Positions 53,355 through 61,687 of a DNA stretch of 64,000 nucleotides are shown here, piece after piece. Source of the DNA: Acidobacteriaceae bacterium (GTDB lineage Bacteria; Acidobacteriota; Terriglobia; Terriglobales; Acidobacteriaceae); NCBI GenBank assembly GCA_030038195.1, contig JASHPJ010000070.1, positions 52,405-116,404 of the forward strand. Reading direction: 5' to 3'. The notes beneath the pieces are model-generated. The model ran no database searches. It was not told the DNA's origin and saw only the letters and a program-made list of their open reading frames with translations. The first letter of the stretch is position 1. Each line of letters opens with the position of its first letter. The translations under genes and the position numbers were made by a program.

Positions 53355-53582
53355 TCAGTAATAATCCGCGCAGCTCAGGTAGTAGCCGCAGCAGCCGCAC
53401 ACCAGCTTGCACCTGTGCCCGGTGAGCCGGTTGCCGCAGGTGGGGCACACCTGGCAGTGGTGATCGATAGATGGTGGGGAGGGCTGTGTGCCGGCGGTGA
53501 CGGCCGCACCACGTTGTGAGAAATCCGCATGAAAATCAGGGGCAAATTCGGGGTCCAGGCTGGTGGGCGTCTGCGGCAGCAT
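53355..53582 (-). CDS. Small zinc-ribbon protein
   Basis: 75 residues. The N-terminal half is Pro/Ser/Thr-rich and probably unfolded. The C-terminal half is a two-CxxC zinc ribbon: CPTCGNRLTGHRCKLVCGCC, followed by GYYLSCADYY. The HRCKLVC-x2-CG-x3-SC pattern recurs in small uncharacterised proteins of Acidobacteriota and Planctomycetota. It is a single gene converging on the M28 gene. Function unknown. Confidence 0.65.
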   Translation of the reverse strand: MLPQTPTSLDPEFAPDFHADFSQRGAAVTAGTQPSPPSIDHHCQVCPTCGNRLTGHRCKLVCGCCGYYLSCADYY

Positions 53583-53742
53583 GCCCGACAGATTAGCATG
53601 GAGAAGAGGTACCCTGCCGAGTCACAACCGGGCAGGTGCCTGATGCATCAACACAAGCGCGGCGCCACGGCTTCCCCGAGGCACGCCGAATCGACAAGAT
53701 CGATTTACCAGGATCGAGAGAAACATCCCCCAAGGAGGGACT

Positions 53743-54174
53743 ATGGCAAGCAAAGCAAGTGCGGTTTGGATCGGATCACTGAAAGAAGGCAAGGGCACGA
53801 TCTCCACGGCGACGGGCGTGCTGAACCATGCCAATTACTCGTTCGCCACGCGTTTTGAGGGCGCCGCCAGCGGTACCACCCCCGAGGAGCTGATCGCCGC
53901 GGCTCACGCGAGCTGCTTCTCCATGGCGCTGGGCGCGCAGCTTGGCGGCTCGGGGCTCACCCCGGAGTCGATCTCGACCGAAGCAGCCGTAACGCTGGCC
54001 AAGGTAGACGGTGGATTCGCCATTACCAGGATCGCACTCACCACCACGGCCAGGGTGCCCGGCGCGACCAAGGAAGTCTTCGATACCGCTGCCGCCAACG
54101 CCAAGGCCGGCTGCCCTATCTCCAAGCTCTTTGCCAACAACACCGAGATCACCCTCGACGCCAAGCTTGTCTAA
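53743..54174 (+). CDS. osmC: OsmC-family peroxiredoxin
   Basis: 143 residues; CAAGGAGGG just upstream of ATG 53743. The two redox Cys are in AHASCFSMALG (about residue 59) and AKAGCPISKLF (about 125), the OsmC arrangement for reducing organic hydroperoxides. GTTPEELIAAAHA is the family's core block. It is a single gene with a terminator candidate behind it. Confidence 0.93.
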   Translation: MASKASAVWIGSLKEGKGTISTATGVLNHANYSFATRFEGAASGTTPEELIAAAHASCFSMALGAQLGGSGLTPESISTEAAVTLAKVDGGFAITRIALTTTARVPGATKEVFDTAAANAKAGCPISKLFANNTEITLDAKLV

Positions 54175-54204
54175 GCGTCCAACCGCCGAGTCGTCGCAAC
54201 CGGA

Positions 54205-54245
54205 GGCAACCGCGTAGACAGCGCGGCTGCCTTCTTGTGCTTTTG
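54205..54245 (+). terminator. Rho-independent terminator candidate of osmC
   Basis: GGCAACCGCG (54205-54214) pairs with CGCGGCTGCC (54222-54231) with one mismatch, followed by TTCTTGTGCTTTT. The U-run is broken, so efficiency is uncertain. Confidence 0.5.
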
Positions 54246-54427
54246 GGGCTTTGTCGGCAAAGAGCAGTGCCACGCAATGCGCTGTCTGGCGCGTGTATTA
54301 CGGAATGGGCGGCATGCGGACCTGCTCTTTCCTGAAATAACGTAACGGTTCAGGGCTGTCCGCGCAGGACCCAGATCGAATTTTGACAGGCCACGATATA
54401 TTGGGGTTAACGATTTTGAGTGCTTGA

Positions 54428-55129
54428 ATGGAATCCAGCTTGAAGCATTCCAGCGATCAGCTCATCAAACACACACTGGCCGACATGCTCCGGACCGAGA
54501 TCATAAAAGGAACCTTGCGTCCCGGAGAGCGGATCGTCGAGGGAAAATGGTCGGAGAAATTCGCGGTTGCGCAGGGCTCGATCCGCGAAGCGATCAATAT
54601 TCTTTCTCTTGAAGGCTTTGTCACAAAAAAATCGGGCCGATCCGCCCGCGTGGTGTATTTCACCGAGCGAGATGTAGTCCAGCTCTACCAGATGCGCGGC
54701 GCAATTGAGGGCTTGGCCGCGCGCCTGGCTGCCTTGGCGAAGGCCGATGTTTCCAGGCTGCAGCGGGCAGTGGATGGCATGCGAAAGGCGTCCGCTGCCG
54801 GGCAACGCGAGGTGCTTCTTGACAGCGATGCCTCGTTTCACCTTACGCTGTGCGAGATTTCGGAGAATCCGTTCGTCCTGGAGCATGGCCGCAGAATTCT
54901 TCTGCCGTTTTTCGCTTTTGTCCGCATGCGCGTGATTTCTACGCAACAGGAGACAACTGTCTGGTCAAAGGACCTCGAAGCGCATCAACGCATCATCGAT
55001 CTGATTGCAGACGGCGAAGCGGAAATCGTTGAGCAGTATTTGAGGAATGCCATGGATCGATTTGCCCGGACAGCTTACGAGAACTGGGAAAGATGTGGCT
55101 CCCGCCCCAAAACGCTTTCCCATCCTTGA
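54428..55129 (+). CDS. GntR-family regulator, FCD (FadR) type
   Basis: 233 residues. Winged helix at the N-terminus (LADMLRTEIIKGTLRPGERI, then WSEKFAVAQGSIREAINILSLEGFV). FCD effector domain: YQMRGAIEGLAARLAA, SDASFHLTLCEISENP (metal Asp and His), EAHQRIIDLIADGEAE. FCD regulators usually sense sugar acids or other carboxylates. The neighbours are a GH38-like protein, an alpha-L-fucosidase and L-fuconate dehydratase, so a fuconate-type ligand is plausible. Confidence 0.9.
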   Translation: MESSLKHSSDQLIKHTLADMLRTEIIKGTLRPGERIVEGKWSEKFAVAQGSIREAINILSLEGFVTKKSGRSARVVYFTERDVVQLYQMRGAIEGLAARLAALAKADVSRLQRAVDGMRKASAAGQREVLLDSDASFHLTLCEISENPFVLEHGRRILLPFFAFVRMRVISTQQETTVWSKDLEAHQRIIDLIADGEAEIVEQYLRNAMDRFARTAYENWERCGSRPKTLSHP

Positions 55130-55489
55130 TGAATCACAAAGGTACAGGAACTTTCGAGCGCAGATTACGCACTGCATATCAATAGAAAGAGCATTCCGTG
55201 TGATTAGGTTGTATCGACATATAGATCGTCGCTCAGTTACTGATGGATCCACGCAAGCACTGTCATCTTGAGCGCAGTTGGGAGCGTTCTTTGCTCCCAA
55301 CGGAGTCGAAAGTCGACGATCCGCCGTGGCCGGACCTGCGGTTCGCCTCGTGCTGCACCGATCCTCTGCAATACTCAGCAATTTTGCCTATCGGTCAATC
55401 TGCTATATGTCGATACAGGCTAAGGAAGCTCTGATGCAGTCGCCCTTTCAAAGCTCTTGCCTTGCCCAGGCGAGTTTTTTCGATAGGTT
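55130..55489. other. Intergenic region between convergent regulator and GH38-like gene
   Basis: 360 nt without a gene. It holds a 206-bp unit with perfect 14-bp inverted ends (55211-55416) and a TGTCATCTTGAG-type repeat inside. Confidence 0.6.
55211..55416. repeat. Element with perfect 14-bp inverted ends
   Basis: GTATCGACATATAG (55211-55224) and CTATATGTCGATAC (55403-55416) are exact inverted copies. The inside carries TGTCATCTTGAGCG, an inner hairpin GTTGGGAGC/GCTCCCAAC and GTCGAAAGTCGACGATCCGC. No coding capacity. Confidence 0.7.
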
Positions 55490-58135
55490 CTAAGTCCCGA
55501 ATGGAGGATGACCGATCAGGCCTGGATCGTAAGCATGCAGCGCAGGCAGCTTGTCTGCGGGCACAAATGGATCCCATTGCAGAACGCACTCCGGCTCGGC
55601 CACGCTCGAATCTGTCTCAAAGTGCAGGGTAACAATCTGTTGCGGACGAACTGCAAAGAGGTAGCGGGAGGCTTTTTCCGCGGTCGATAGGCGGCGTCCT
55701 GCCAGGTCGGTAAATGTAATCCTGCTGTGCGGCAGCAGCAGCTTCAGCTCCGCCTGCCCCGATGTGCCGAGACACTCCGCGAGGCGTATCTCGATGGAGC
55801 TTCCCTCGCGGCGCATGGCTTCCACAATCACGTTCTCTGATGTCGTGAGAAACGACCGGGCCTCGTTGACAGTCCGGCCGGAGATCGGCACAAGATCGCT
55901 GTTATATTCCCACGCGGCGCGGGGCACGGCAGCCTGCTCCCAGGCTTCACTGTGCGGCAGCAGCGCGTAAGGCATAAGATGGCGCCCTTTTCCGCTCAGC
56001 CAGGAGTTTGCATAGCCCCAGTATTTGTCTTCGGCGTTGATCAGATAGAGGGCTGGAGTGCGCCCATTCAGCTCGCGACCGCTTAGCCCGCGGTCGAAAA
56101 GAGCGATTCCTCCTCCTCCTGCCAGCGAAAAGTCGATCCAGCGCACGGCCGGGACAATCCCTTTCGTCCATCCATGAAGGGTGGGATTCGGAGCTGCCCA
56201 GGTACCGTGGGAAAAACCGTAGGGAATTCCTCTTCTTACCTCTGGAATCTCTTCAGACAAAGGAAACTCGGCGAACACGACTGTGTAATTGGGAACATCA
56301 TTCAGTTCTGTTTCAAAATCGATGCGAGGATGGTTCTTATACAAGCGGATGGTGCGGCGCAGCGCGCCGCCGCCGTAGAACCGGCCCGTCACCTGCACCG
56401 TGATAGCCACCGGACTCTCCATCACCTCGATGTTCGACGGACCATCGGCCGATGTGGCCAGCCTCTCCCGCTCAGGGATTGGCGGCATATGGTCGGCGGC
56501 GTCATCCGGTTTCTTCCTGGGGCGTTCGGCAATGATCCGGTTCCCGGCGCCAGAGAGCAGCTCCCGTCCTGTCGCTTTCATTTTGAGCCTTGCAATGTCG
56601 CCGCTTGCGCGATCGATCTCCAGGCTGTAGTACCTCGTTTCGATCGTTCCTGACGGCTGAATGACCATCGGTGCTGAAGGCGCCTCATCGGAGAGCTTCC
56701 AACTGTCCAGGCCCATCGAGGGCATCTCAAGCCGGCAGAGGACGGAGCCGTCCTCCAGCTTTTCGCACGGCACGCCCTCCAGGCTCTTGCCGTGAGGCAG
56801 GCGCAGTATGACTGGGCTACTGCGCTTCCAGTTGAGAGGGTTGAAGAAGGTGGCTTCGTTGTCGGCTGCGCTGGTCAGGCTGGAGCCGGCAGACTCGAAC
56901 ACGGCATCTGTCGTCTTCTTTACCCGGGCAAACCGATCCTGCACGTCCCACGACTGATCGCTGACAAAGACCATTCCGCCGGCCGATCCCCAGAGCGTGT
57001 TCCGATCCATATTCAGGCACATCAGGATCCATGCATTCTGCAGCTCCTGGGCGGGATACTCATACTGCGCGCGCAGGCTGGCAATGGTGGCCAGCGCTTC
57101 GGCTGCCTGCAGTGCGTGCTCGTCGCGGCGATACCACTCCTTGACTGTCTGATTCTCGATCCAGAATGCGTGGAAGTCATACTCGGTTCCGCCGTAGAAG
57201 ACGGGAATGGAGATGCGCCCCGACTCGATCTCTGGCCGGATAACATCGATGTATTTGCTGAGCGTCGTGAACCGGACTTTTCGCCCGGGCTCGACCCCAT
57301 CCCACTGCCGCAGAAACTCGCTCGGGTATCGTTGCACGGTGGGAGCGAGAGAATAATCCCCACTGCCGCCCAGCAGCACCAGCGGAGCGCCGGCGGGCGT
57401 GATTCTCTCCTTCTCTTCGAAGAAGGCCTCCAGCTCATGCATCTGTGGTGCGGTCAAAGGAGCTTTTGCGGAGAAGATGCTGCCTGCATCGGTATAACTG
57501 CCGGGACACAGGGTTAAAATCCGCGAGCCGTCCGGCGAGACGCTCCAGTAGAGGGTCTTGCCGGTGGGATTTTTGCGCGTGTAGACCATCGCTTCAAGCC
57601 CCAGCCCTGAAGCAATCTGCGGCATCTGGTCGTGTACGCCGCAGGTATCGATATTCCACGCATAGCGCGGAGTCTGTCCGAATATCTTTCTATACCAGCG
57701 CTGCCCCATGACGGCCAGGCGCACCAGCGCTTCTCCTCCAGACAGATTGATTGTGGACTCGAGAAAGAAACCGTTCACCAGTTCGACCCGCTTTTCCGCA
57801 ACGCGCTGTTTCAGCTCCGGAATGCGCTGCGGCTGAAAATTCAGGATGGCAATGATGTTGTTGACTTCCGAAAGCACAAATTCATAGTTCGGATCGTCTC
57901 TGACGCGGTCCAGATGGTTCAGATAGCTGTTCGCGCAATAAATGCGTTCCTTTGAGAAGGTAGTGAGCCAGCCGCAGCTTGCCGGGTGAAAATTCGGAAC
58001 GATATATACGTCGCGCTGCGTGACGGAAACGGACGGCAAGGACTTGCCGCTCGCCATCTCCGCAACCGCGGCGGTCGCCATCGCAGCTACGAACTGGCGG
58101 CGGCTCCAGGTCAGGTGTTTTTGTTGGTCCGGCAC
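55490..58135 (-). CDS. GH38-like (alpha-mannosidase family) exported protein
   Basis: 881 residues from GTG 58135, chosen because AAGGAG (58142-58147) is well placed and the Tat motif SRRQFVAAMA follows (residues 11-20). The GH38 catalytic domain is recognisable: VYIVPNFHPASCGWLTTF (about 43-60), GFFLESTINLSGGEALVR, and WNIDTCGVHDQMPQIASGLG with nucleophile Asp163 and His168. The usual H-x-D metal pair reads His50-Pro-Ala52, so one zinc ligand is missing. The C-terminal mannosidase beta domains are present (ETRYYSLEIDRASGDI...). It is downstream of the fucosidase on the same strand. Confidence 0.8.
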   Translation of the reverse strand: MPDQQKHLTWSRRQFVAAMATAAVAEMASGKSLPSVSVTQRDVYIVPNFHPASCGWLTTFSKERIYCANSYLNHLDRVRDDPNYEFVLSEVNNIIAILNFQPQRIPELKQRVAEKRVELVNGFFLESTINLSGGEALVRLAVMGQRWYRKIFGQTPRYAWNIDTCGVHDQMPQIASGLGLEAMVYTRKNPTGKTLYWSVSPDGSRILTLCPGSYTDAGSIFSAKAPLTAPQMHELEAFFEEKERITPAGAPLVLLGGSGDYSLAPTVQRYPSEFLRQWDGVEPGRKVRFTTLSKYIDVIRPEIESGRISIPVFYGGTEYDFHAFWIENQTVKEWYRRDEHALQAAEALATIASLRAQYEYPAQELQNAWILMCLNMDRNTLWGSAGGMVFVSDQSWDVQDRFARVKKTTDAVFESAGSSLTSAADNEATFFNPLNWKRSSPVILRLPHGKSLEGVPCEKLEDGSVLCRLEMPSMGLDSWKLSDEAPSAPMVIQPSGTIETRYYSLEIDRASGDIARLKMKATGRELLSGAGNRIIAERPRKKPDDAADHMPPIPERERLATSADGPSNIEVMESPVAITVQVTGRFYGGGALRRTIRLYKNHPRIDFETELNDVPNYTVVFAEFPLSEEIPEVRRGIPYGFSHGTWAAPNPTLHGWTKGIVPAVRWIDFSLAGGGGIALFDRGLSGRELNGRTPALYLINAEDKYWGYANSWLSGKGRHLMPYALLPHSEAWEQAAVPRAAWEYNSDLVPISGRTVNEARSFLTTSENVIVEAMRREGSSIEIRLAECLGTSGQAELKLLLPHSRITFTDLAGRRLSTAEKASRYLFAVRPQQIVTLHFETDSSVAEPECVLQWDPFVPADKLPALHAYDPGLIGHPPFGT

Positions 58136-58373
58136 TTTCGTCTCCTTGGAATGCGGCTTGAAAATTCGCTCATCATATTTACATATAAATAAGCGTTTGG
58201 ATATAAAATCATCGATGCTGTCAACTGAGTATAATTTCCTTCCGTATGCGTTCGAGCGGCTGCGCCACTCCCATCGGCTTTGCCGCTGGCTCGCGAGCAA
58301 AGCTGCGCAGCGCTGCTGCCATTGCGTGCGAGCATGGCGGCCTTGCTGTTTGTCTTCTGCAGCGCTTTTTATT

Positions 58374-58402
58374 GAAGCCGCAGGAGCTCATCCTGCGGCT
58401 TC
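58374..58402. repeat. Perfect 12-bp intercistronic hairpin
   Basis: GAAGCCGCAGGA (58374-58385) and TCCTGCGGCTTC (58391-58402) pair fully around GCTCA, between the fucosidase and GH38-like genes. A-rich, not U-rich, sequence follows on the minus strand, so it is more likely an mRNA-stability or REP element than a terminator. Confidence 0.65.
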
Positions 58403-58434
58403 CACTTCGGCGTTGGAATCAGCGTGCCTGCCGC

Positions 58435-59793
58435 CTACAGGGTTCTGAGCATAATCACGCTCACATTTGCATCCGGGGCCTGCGCAGGAAGGTCGATTTG
58501 AAGCCCGGCTTCTGACTGCCGGAACTTCAGTTGCTGACCGGTCGCCATCAGATGGGCGGAGATTACTTTCTTCTGCAGCCCCAGAATATCCAGGGATGTG
58601 GAGGGCCAGTCGAAGACATGAACGAAGATGCTTTCCCGTTTCGCAGTTGTCCTGATTCCGCTGGCTCCCTGGATCGGTCCGTAGGTCGTGCCGTAGATCG
58701 AATCGCTGTTGACGGCCATCCAGTTGCCGATGGCCTGCAGGCGTTCCTGGAACTCAGGCTGAATCTCTCCATCGGGTTGTGGACCGACATTCAGCAGGAA
58801 GTTGCCTCCGCGGCTGGCCACCTCGACAAGGCTGCGTATCAGCAACTGCGCCGATTTGTAATTGTGATCGTGCATGTTATAGGCCCACGTATCGTTGATC
58901 GTCATGCACGTTTCCCACAGTTGAAAGTCTTCCGGCCGCGGGACTCCCAGTTTCAGCTCCTGATTGACGCGCTGGTCCGTGCCGGCGAAGTGAGCCTGTT
59001 TGATGGGAATCTCCTTGGGGATGAACTGCTCCGGGGTTACGTAATCGCCCGGCACGCCGATGCGGTCGTTGACCAGCGTTGCCGGCTGCAGCGCGTGAAT
59101 CAGCCTCAGGAAGCGCTCGCCATCGTACTTCTCCTGGTGGTTCAGGCCGTCAAACCAGATCAGCGCTACAGGGCCGTACTTTGTCAGCAGCTCGGTCAAC
59201 TGGAGCTGCATGTAATCCAGGTAGAGCGGCCACTGCGGGCGCTCCGGCTCGCCGTTCCAGTTCTCGCTTGCCGGTTTCGACGTATCGCGAAAGTTAGGGT
59301 TGTGCATATCCGGCGGCGAGTAGTAGAAACCCAGGCGCATGCCTCGCGCATCGCAGGCGCCGGACAGCTCCTTGACAATGTCCTTTCCATAAGGAGTGTT
59401 CACGATTTTGTAGTCGGTATAAGACGAGTCAAACATGCAGAAGCCGTCATGGTGCTTCGTCGTAAAAACCATGTACTCCTGCCCGGCCGTGCGCGCCAGG
59501 TTGATCCACGCATTGGGGTCGAACTTCTGGGGATTGAATCGGGACGGCAGCGCGCGATACTCCGCCTCGGTAATCCCTCCAGGCTTGGGCCTCATGATCG
59601 GCCAAGAAGCCTCGACGCTGGCGAGAGAGTAAGGTCCCCAGTGAATGAACATGCCGAATTTTGCATCACGGTACCACGCGGTCCGTTCGTCCTCGAGTAC
59701 CGACCCAAAACTGATTCGGGGAAAAACCGATGCCGCAGATGCGGCAAGCGCGAGCTGAAGAAAGTCACGACGGCTGATATTTTGAGCGCTCAT
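58435..59793 (-). CDS. Tat-exported alpha-L-fucosidase (GH29)
   Basis: 452 residues. Tat motif SRRDFLQLALAASA (residues 8-21). GH29 barrel: WYRDAKFGMFIHWGPYSLAS, FTTKHHDGFCMFDS, GFYYSPPDMHNP and nucleophile Asp215 in ALIWFDGLNH. VASRGGNFLLNVGPQPDGEI is the family's late block. It releases L-fucose from glycans in the periplasm or outside. It diverges from L-fuconate dehydratase. Confidence 0.95.
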   Translation of the reverse strand: MSAQNISRRDFLQLALAASAASVFPRISFGSVLEDERTAWYRDAKFGMFIHWGPYSLASVEASWPIMRPKPGGITEAEYRALPSRFNPQKFDPNAWINLARTAGQEYMVFTTKHHDGFCMFDSSYTDYKIVNTPYGKDIVKELSGACDARGMRLGFYYSPPDMHNPNFRDTSKPASENWNGEPERPQWPLYLDYMQLQLTELLTKYGPVALIWFDGLNHQEKYDGERFLRLIHALQPATLVNDRIGVPGDYVTPEQFIPKEIPIKQAHFAGTDQRVNQELKLGVPRPEDFQLWETCMTINDTWAYNMHDHNYKSAQLLIRSLVEVASRGGNFLLNVGPQPDGEIQPEFQERLQAIGNWMAVNSDSIYGTTYGPIQGASGIRTTAKRESIFVHVFDWPSTSLDILGLQKKVISAHLMATGQQLKFRQSEAGLQIDLPAQAPDANVSVIMLRTL

Positions 59794-59847
59794 AATAGTA
59801 AAGAAACTAGCGCTCAGGAAATAGGAGTGTCAAGTGGTTTTAGGTAT

Positions 59848-59860
59848 AATATCCAATATT
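59848..59860. promoter_or_regulatory. Small palindrome between fucosidase and fuconate dehydratase
   Basis: AATAT-CCA-ATATT lies next to a TATAAT hexamer (59845-59850) in the 189-nt divergent region. It could be a GntR-type operator, but no second copy was found to support it. Confidence 0.3.
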
Positions 59861-59982
59861 TATGATGAGATTATGCAATGTTTTACAGTTATAATGGATT
59901 TGCCGGTTGGCGAATTTTGAGTGCTTATTTTGGCGGTTCTGTCAGGTCAATCTGCCGAGGCTTGATCCGTGTGGAGATGGGG

Positions 59983-61203
59983 ATGTTCATCAAAACAGTC
60001 GGTACGCGCGACGCGCGCTTTCAACTTGAGCCGGGCGAAGGTTCGGACGCGGTGCACTCCACGCCACAGTATTCGTTTGCTGTGACCGAGGTCGGCCTCG
60101 ATTCCGGATTGCAGGGGACGGGTCTGGTTCTGACCATGGGCACGGGAAACGACCTGGTCTGTCGGGTGATCGAGTTGTTGGCGGAAAGGCTGGTCGCCTC
60201 TGACCTGGAAGAGCTGATGGCCGGTTATGGCACCAGGTTCCGCGAGATGGCGGACGACCCTCATCTGCGCTGGCTGGGCCCGCACAAGGGAGTTGTGCAC
60301 CTGGCACTTGCCTCGATTACCAACGCCTGTTTCGATGCGTGGGCGAAGGCCCGGCGTGAGCCGCTGTGGAAGCTGCTCCTGGGCCTGTCGCCCGAGGACT
60401 TTGTCCACCTGCTGGATCTCAGTTATCTCGAAGATGTGCTCGACCGGGAAACAGCGCTCAATATACTGCGCGAAGAACAGGCCGGCCGCGAGGACCGTGC
60501 CGGCGTGCTCGGCAGGGGCTATCCCGGCTACGACACCAGCGTTGGCTGGTACCACTATGACGATGCGCAGATTCGTGAGAATGTGCGGCGCAGCCTCGAC
60601 CAGGGCTTCGGCGCATTCAAGCTCAAGGTGGGTGGATCGCTCGAGCGCGATCTTCAGCGCGCCCGCGGCCTTCGTGACCTGGTAGGCCGGGACGCCGCGA
60701 TCATGCTGGATGCGAACCAGCAGTGGTCCCTGCCCGCTGCCATCCCGGCATGCAGAGAACTGGGGAGCATCAATCCCTTTTGGATCGAAGAGCCGACACA
60801 CCCTGACGACATCCAGGCACACCGGAAGCTTGCAGAAAAAATTGCTCCACTTTCTCTGGCGCTGGGTGAGCATGTGCCGAATCGCGTGGTGTTCAAGAAT
60901 TATCTGGAAGCCGGATGCGTAGCTTTTCTGCAGCCCGACTGCACGCGGCTGGGAGGAATCAGCGAGTTTCTCACCGTCAGCCTGCTGGCGCGCAAGTATC
61001 GGGTCCCGGTTGTGCCGCATGTGGGCGATATGGGACAGATTCATCAGCACCTGGTGCTGGTAAACCATATTGCCCTGGGACATCCGGAGATCTTTCTCGA
61101 GCATATCCCTCATCTCAGCCGCTATTTCGTTCATCCGGTGCAGTTGTCCGCAGGCCATTACCGCACGCCGCAGGAGCCCGGCAGTAGCTCCGATCTTCTA
61201 TGA
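59983..61203 (+). CDS. fucD: L-fuconate dehydratase (enolase superfamily)
   Basis: 406 residues from ATG 59983, chosen because TGGAG lies 6 nt upstream and because the family starts close to GTRDARFQLEPGEGSDAVH. The enolase-type active site is complete: Lys213 and Lys215 (FKLKVGG), metal ligands Asp243 (MLDANQQW), Glu269 (WIEEP) and Glu296 (LGEHVPN), and His346 (VPHVGDMG). It removes water from L-fuconate to give the 2-keto-3-deoxy acid. The stop overlaps the start of a broken transporter gene. Confidence 0.92.
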   Translation: MFIKTVGTRDARFQLEPGEGSDAVHSTPQYSFAVTEVGLDSGLQGTGLVLTMGTGNDLVCRVIELLAERLVASDLEELMAGYGTRFREMADDPHLRWLGPHKGVVHLALASITNACFDAWAKARREPLWKLLLGLSPEDFVHLLDLSYLEDVLDRETALNILREEQAGREDRAGVLGRGYPGYDTSVGWYHYDDAQIRENVRRSLDQGFGAFKLKVGGSLERDLQRARGLRDLVGRDAAIMLDANQQWSLPAAIPACRELGSINPFWIEEPTHPDDIQAHRKLAEKIAPLSLALGEHVPNRVVFKNYLEAGCVAFLQPDCTRLGGISEFLTVSLLARKYRVPVVPHVGDMGQIHQHLVLVNHIALGHPEIFLEHIPHLSRYFVHPVQLSAGHYRTPQEPGSSSDLL

Positions 61204-61352
61204 GCGGCAACCTGGCCGGCATCGTCATTGCCCTGCTCGGAGGCATGTGTGCCGGCAACTGCATGTTGCTACAAATCAATGAGGCCTTTAGGCCCGGAGG
61301 GATGATTCTCAAGGAAATGGGCAGGATAATCAATTTTGTCCGCAGCCTTTAA
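61200..61352 (+). pseudogene. RhaT-like sugar transporter, N-terminal fragment
   Basis: 50 residues. The ATG overlaps the fucD stop (ATGA), a normal operon coupling. MSGNLAGIVIALLGGMCAGN is like the first helix of RhaT-type (L-rhamnose/H+ symporter) drug/metabolite-superfamily permeases; then it turns into unrelated residues and stops. A palindromic element begins 15 nt later. The rest of the transporter (more than 250 residues expected) is missing. Confidence 0.5.
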
Positions 61353-61366
61353 AGCCGTGCTCTGTC

Positions 61367-61484
61367 TATAGCATTTTCGGAATTGCTGTCGACCGAAAGT
61401 ACACACTCAAGTGGCTTTTTTTTCAAGAAAAAGCCACCTTTCACACATCTCAAAAAGTCTACGTGTATTCCGAAAAATGCTCTA
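61367..61484. repeat. 118-bp palindromic MITE-like element, copy 2
   Basis: Near-identical to 16464-16579. Ends TATAGCATTTTCGGAAT and ATTCCGAAAAATGCTCTA, same central GTGGCTTTTT/AAAAAGCCAC arms, TA on both flanks. It lies directly behind the truncated transporter gene. Confidence 0.8.
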
Positions 61485-61499
61485 GACTCCTGCCTTGCT

Positions 61500-61636
61500 G
61501 GTGTCCTGAGTCAGGAGTTGACATCACAAATAAGCTGTCATCCTGAGCGAGTCGCCGCGGCGACGAGTCGAAGGTCAAAGATCCGCCGTGGCGGGACCTG
61601 CGGTTGTTCTTCAACGAACTTCTAACTCACCACACT
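61500..61636. repeat. TIR-ended TGTCATCCTGAG element, copy 2
   Basis: Left GTGTCCTGAGTCAGGAGTTG and right GAACTTCTAACTCACCACAC match the ends of 39420-39553 in order. Inside are AAGCTGTCATCCTGAGCGAG, GTCGCCGCGGCGAC and GTCGAAGGTCAAAGATCCGC. Confidence 0.6.
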
Positions 61637-61687
61637 CGGATGAGTTTTTAAACAGCCTCTAAGGAATTCCTCTACGGAGCCATGAAC

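Noticed and set aside
58374..58402. Terminator between fucosidase and GH38-like genes
   Set aside because: The stem is perfect but A-rich rather than U-rich sequence follows in the direction of transcription.
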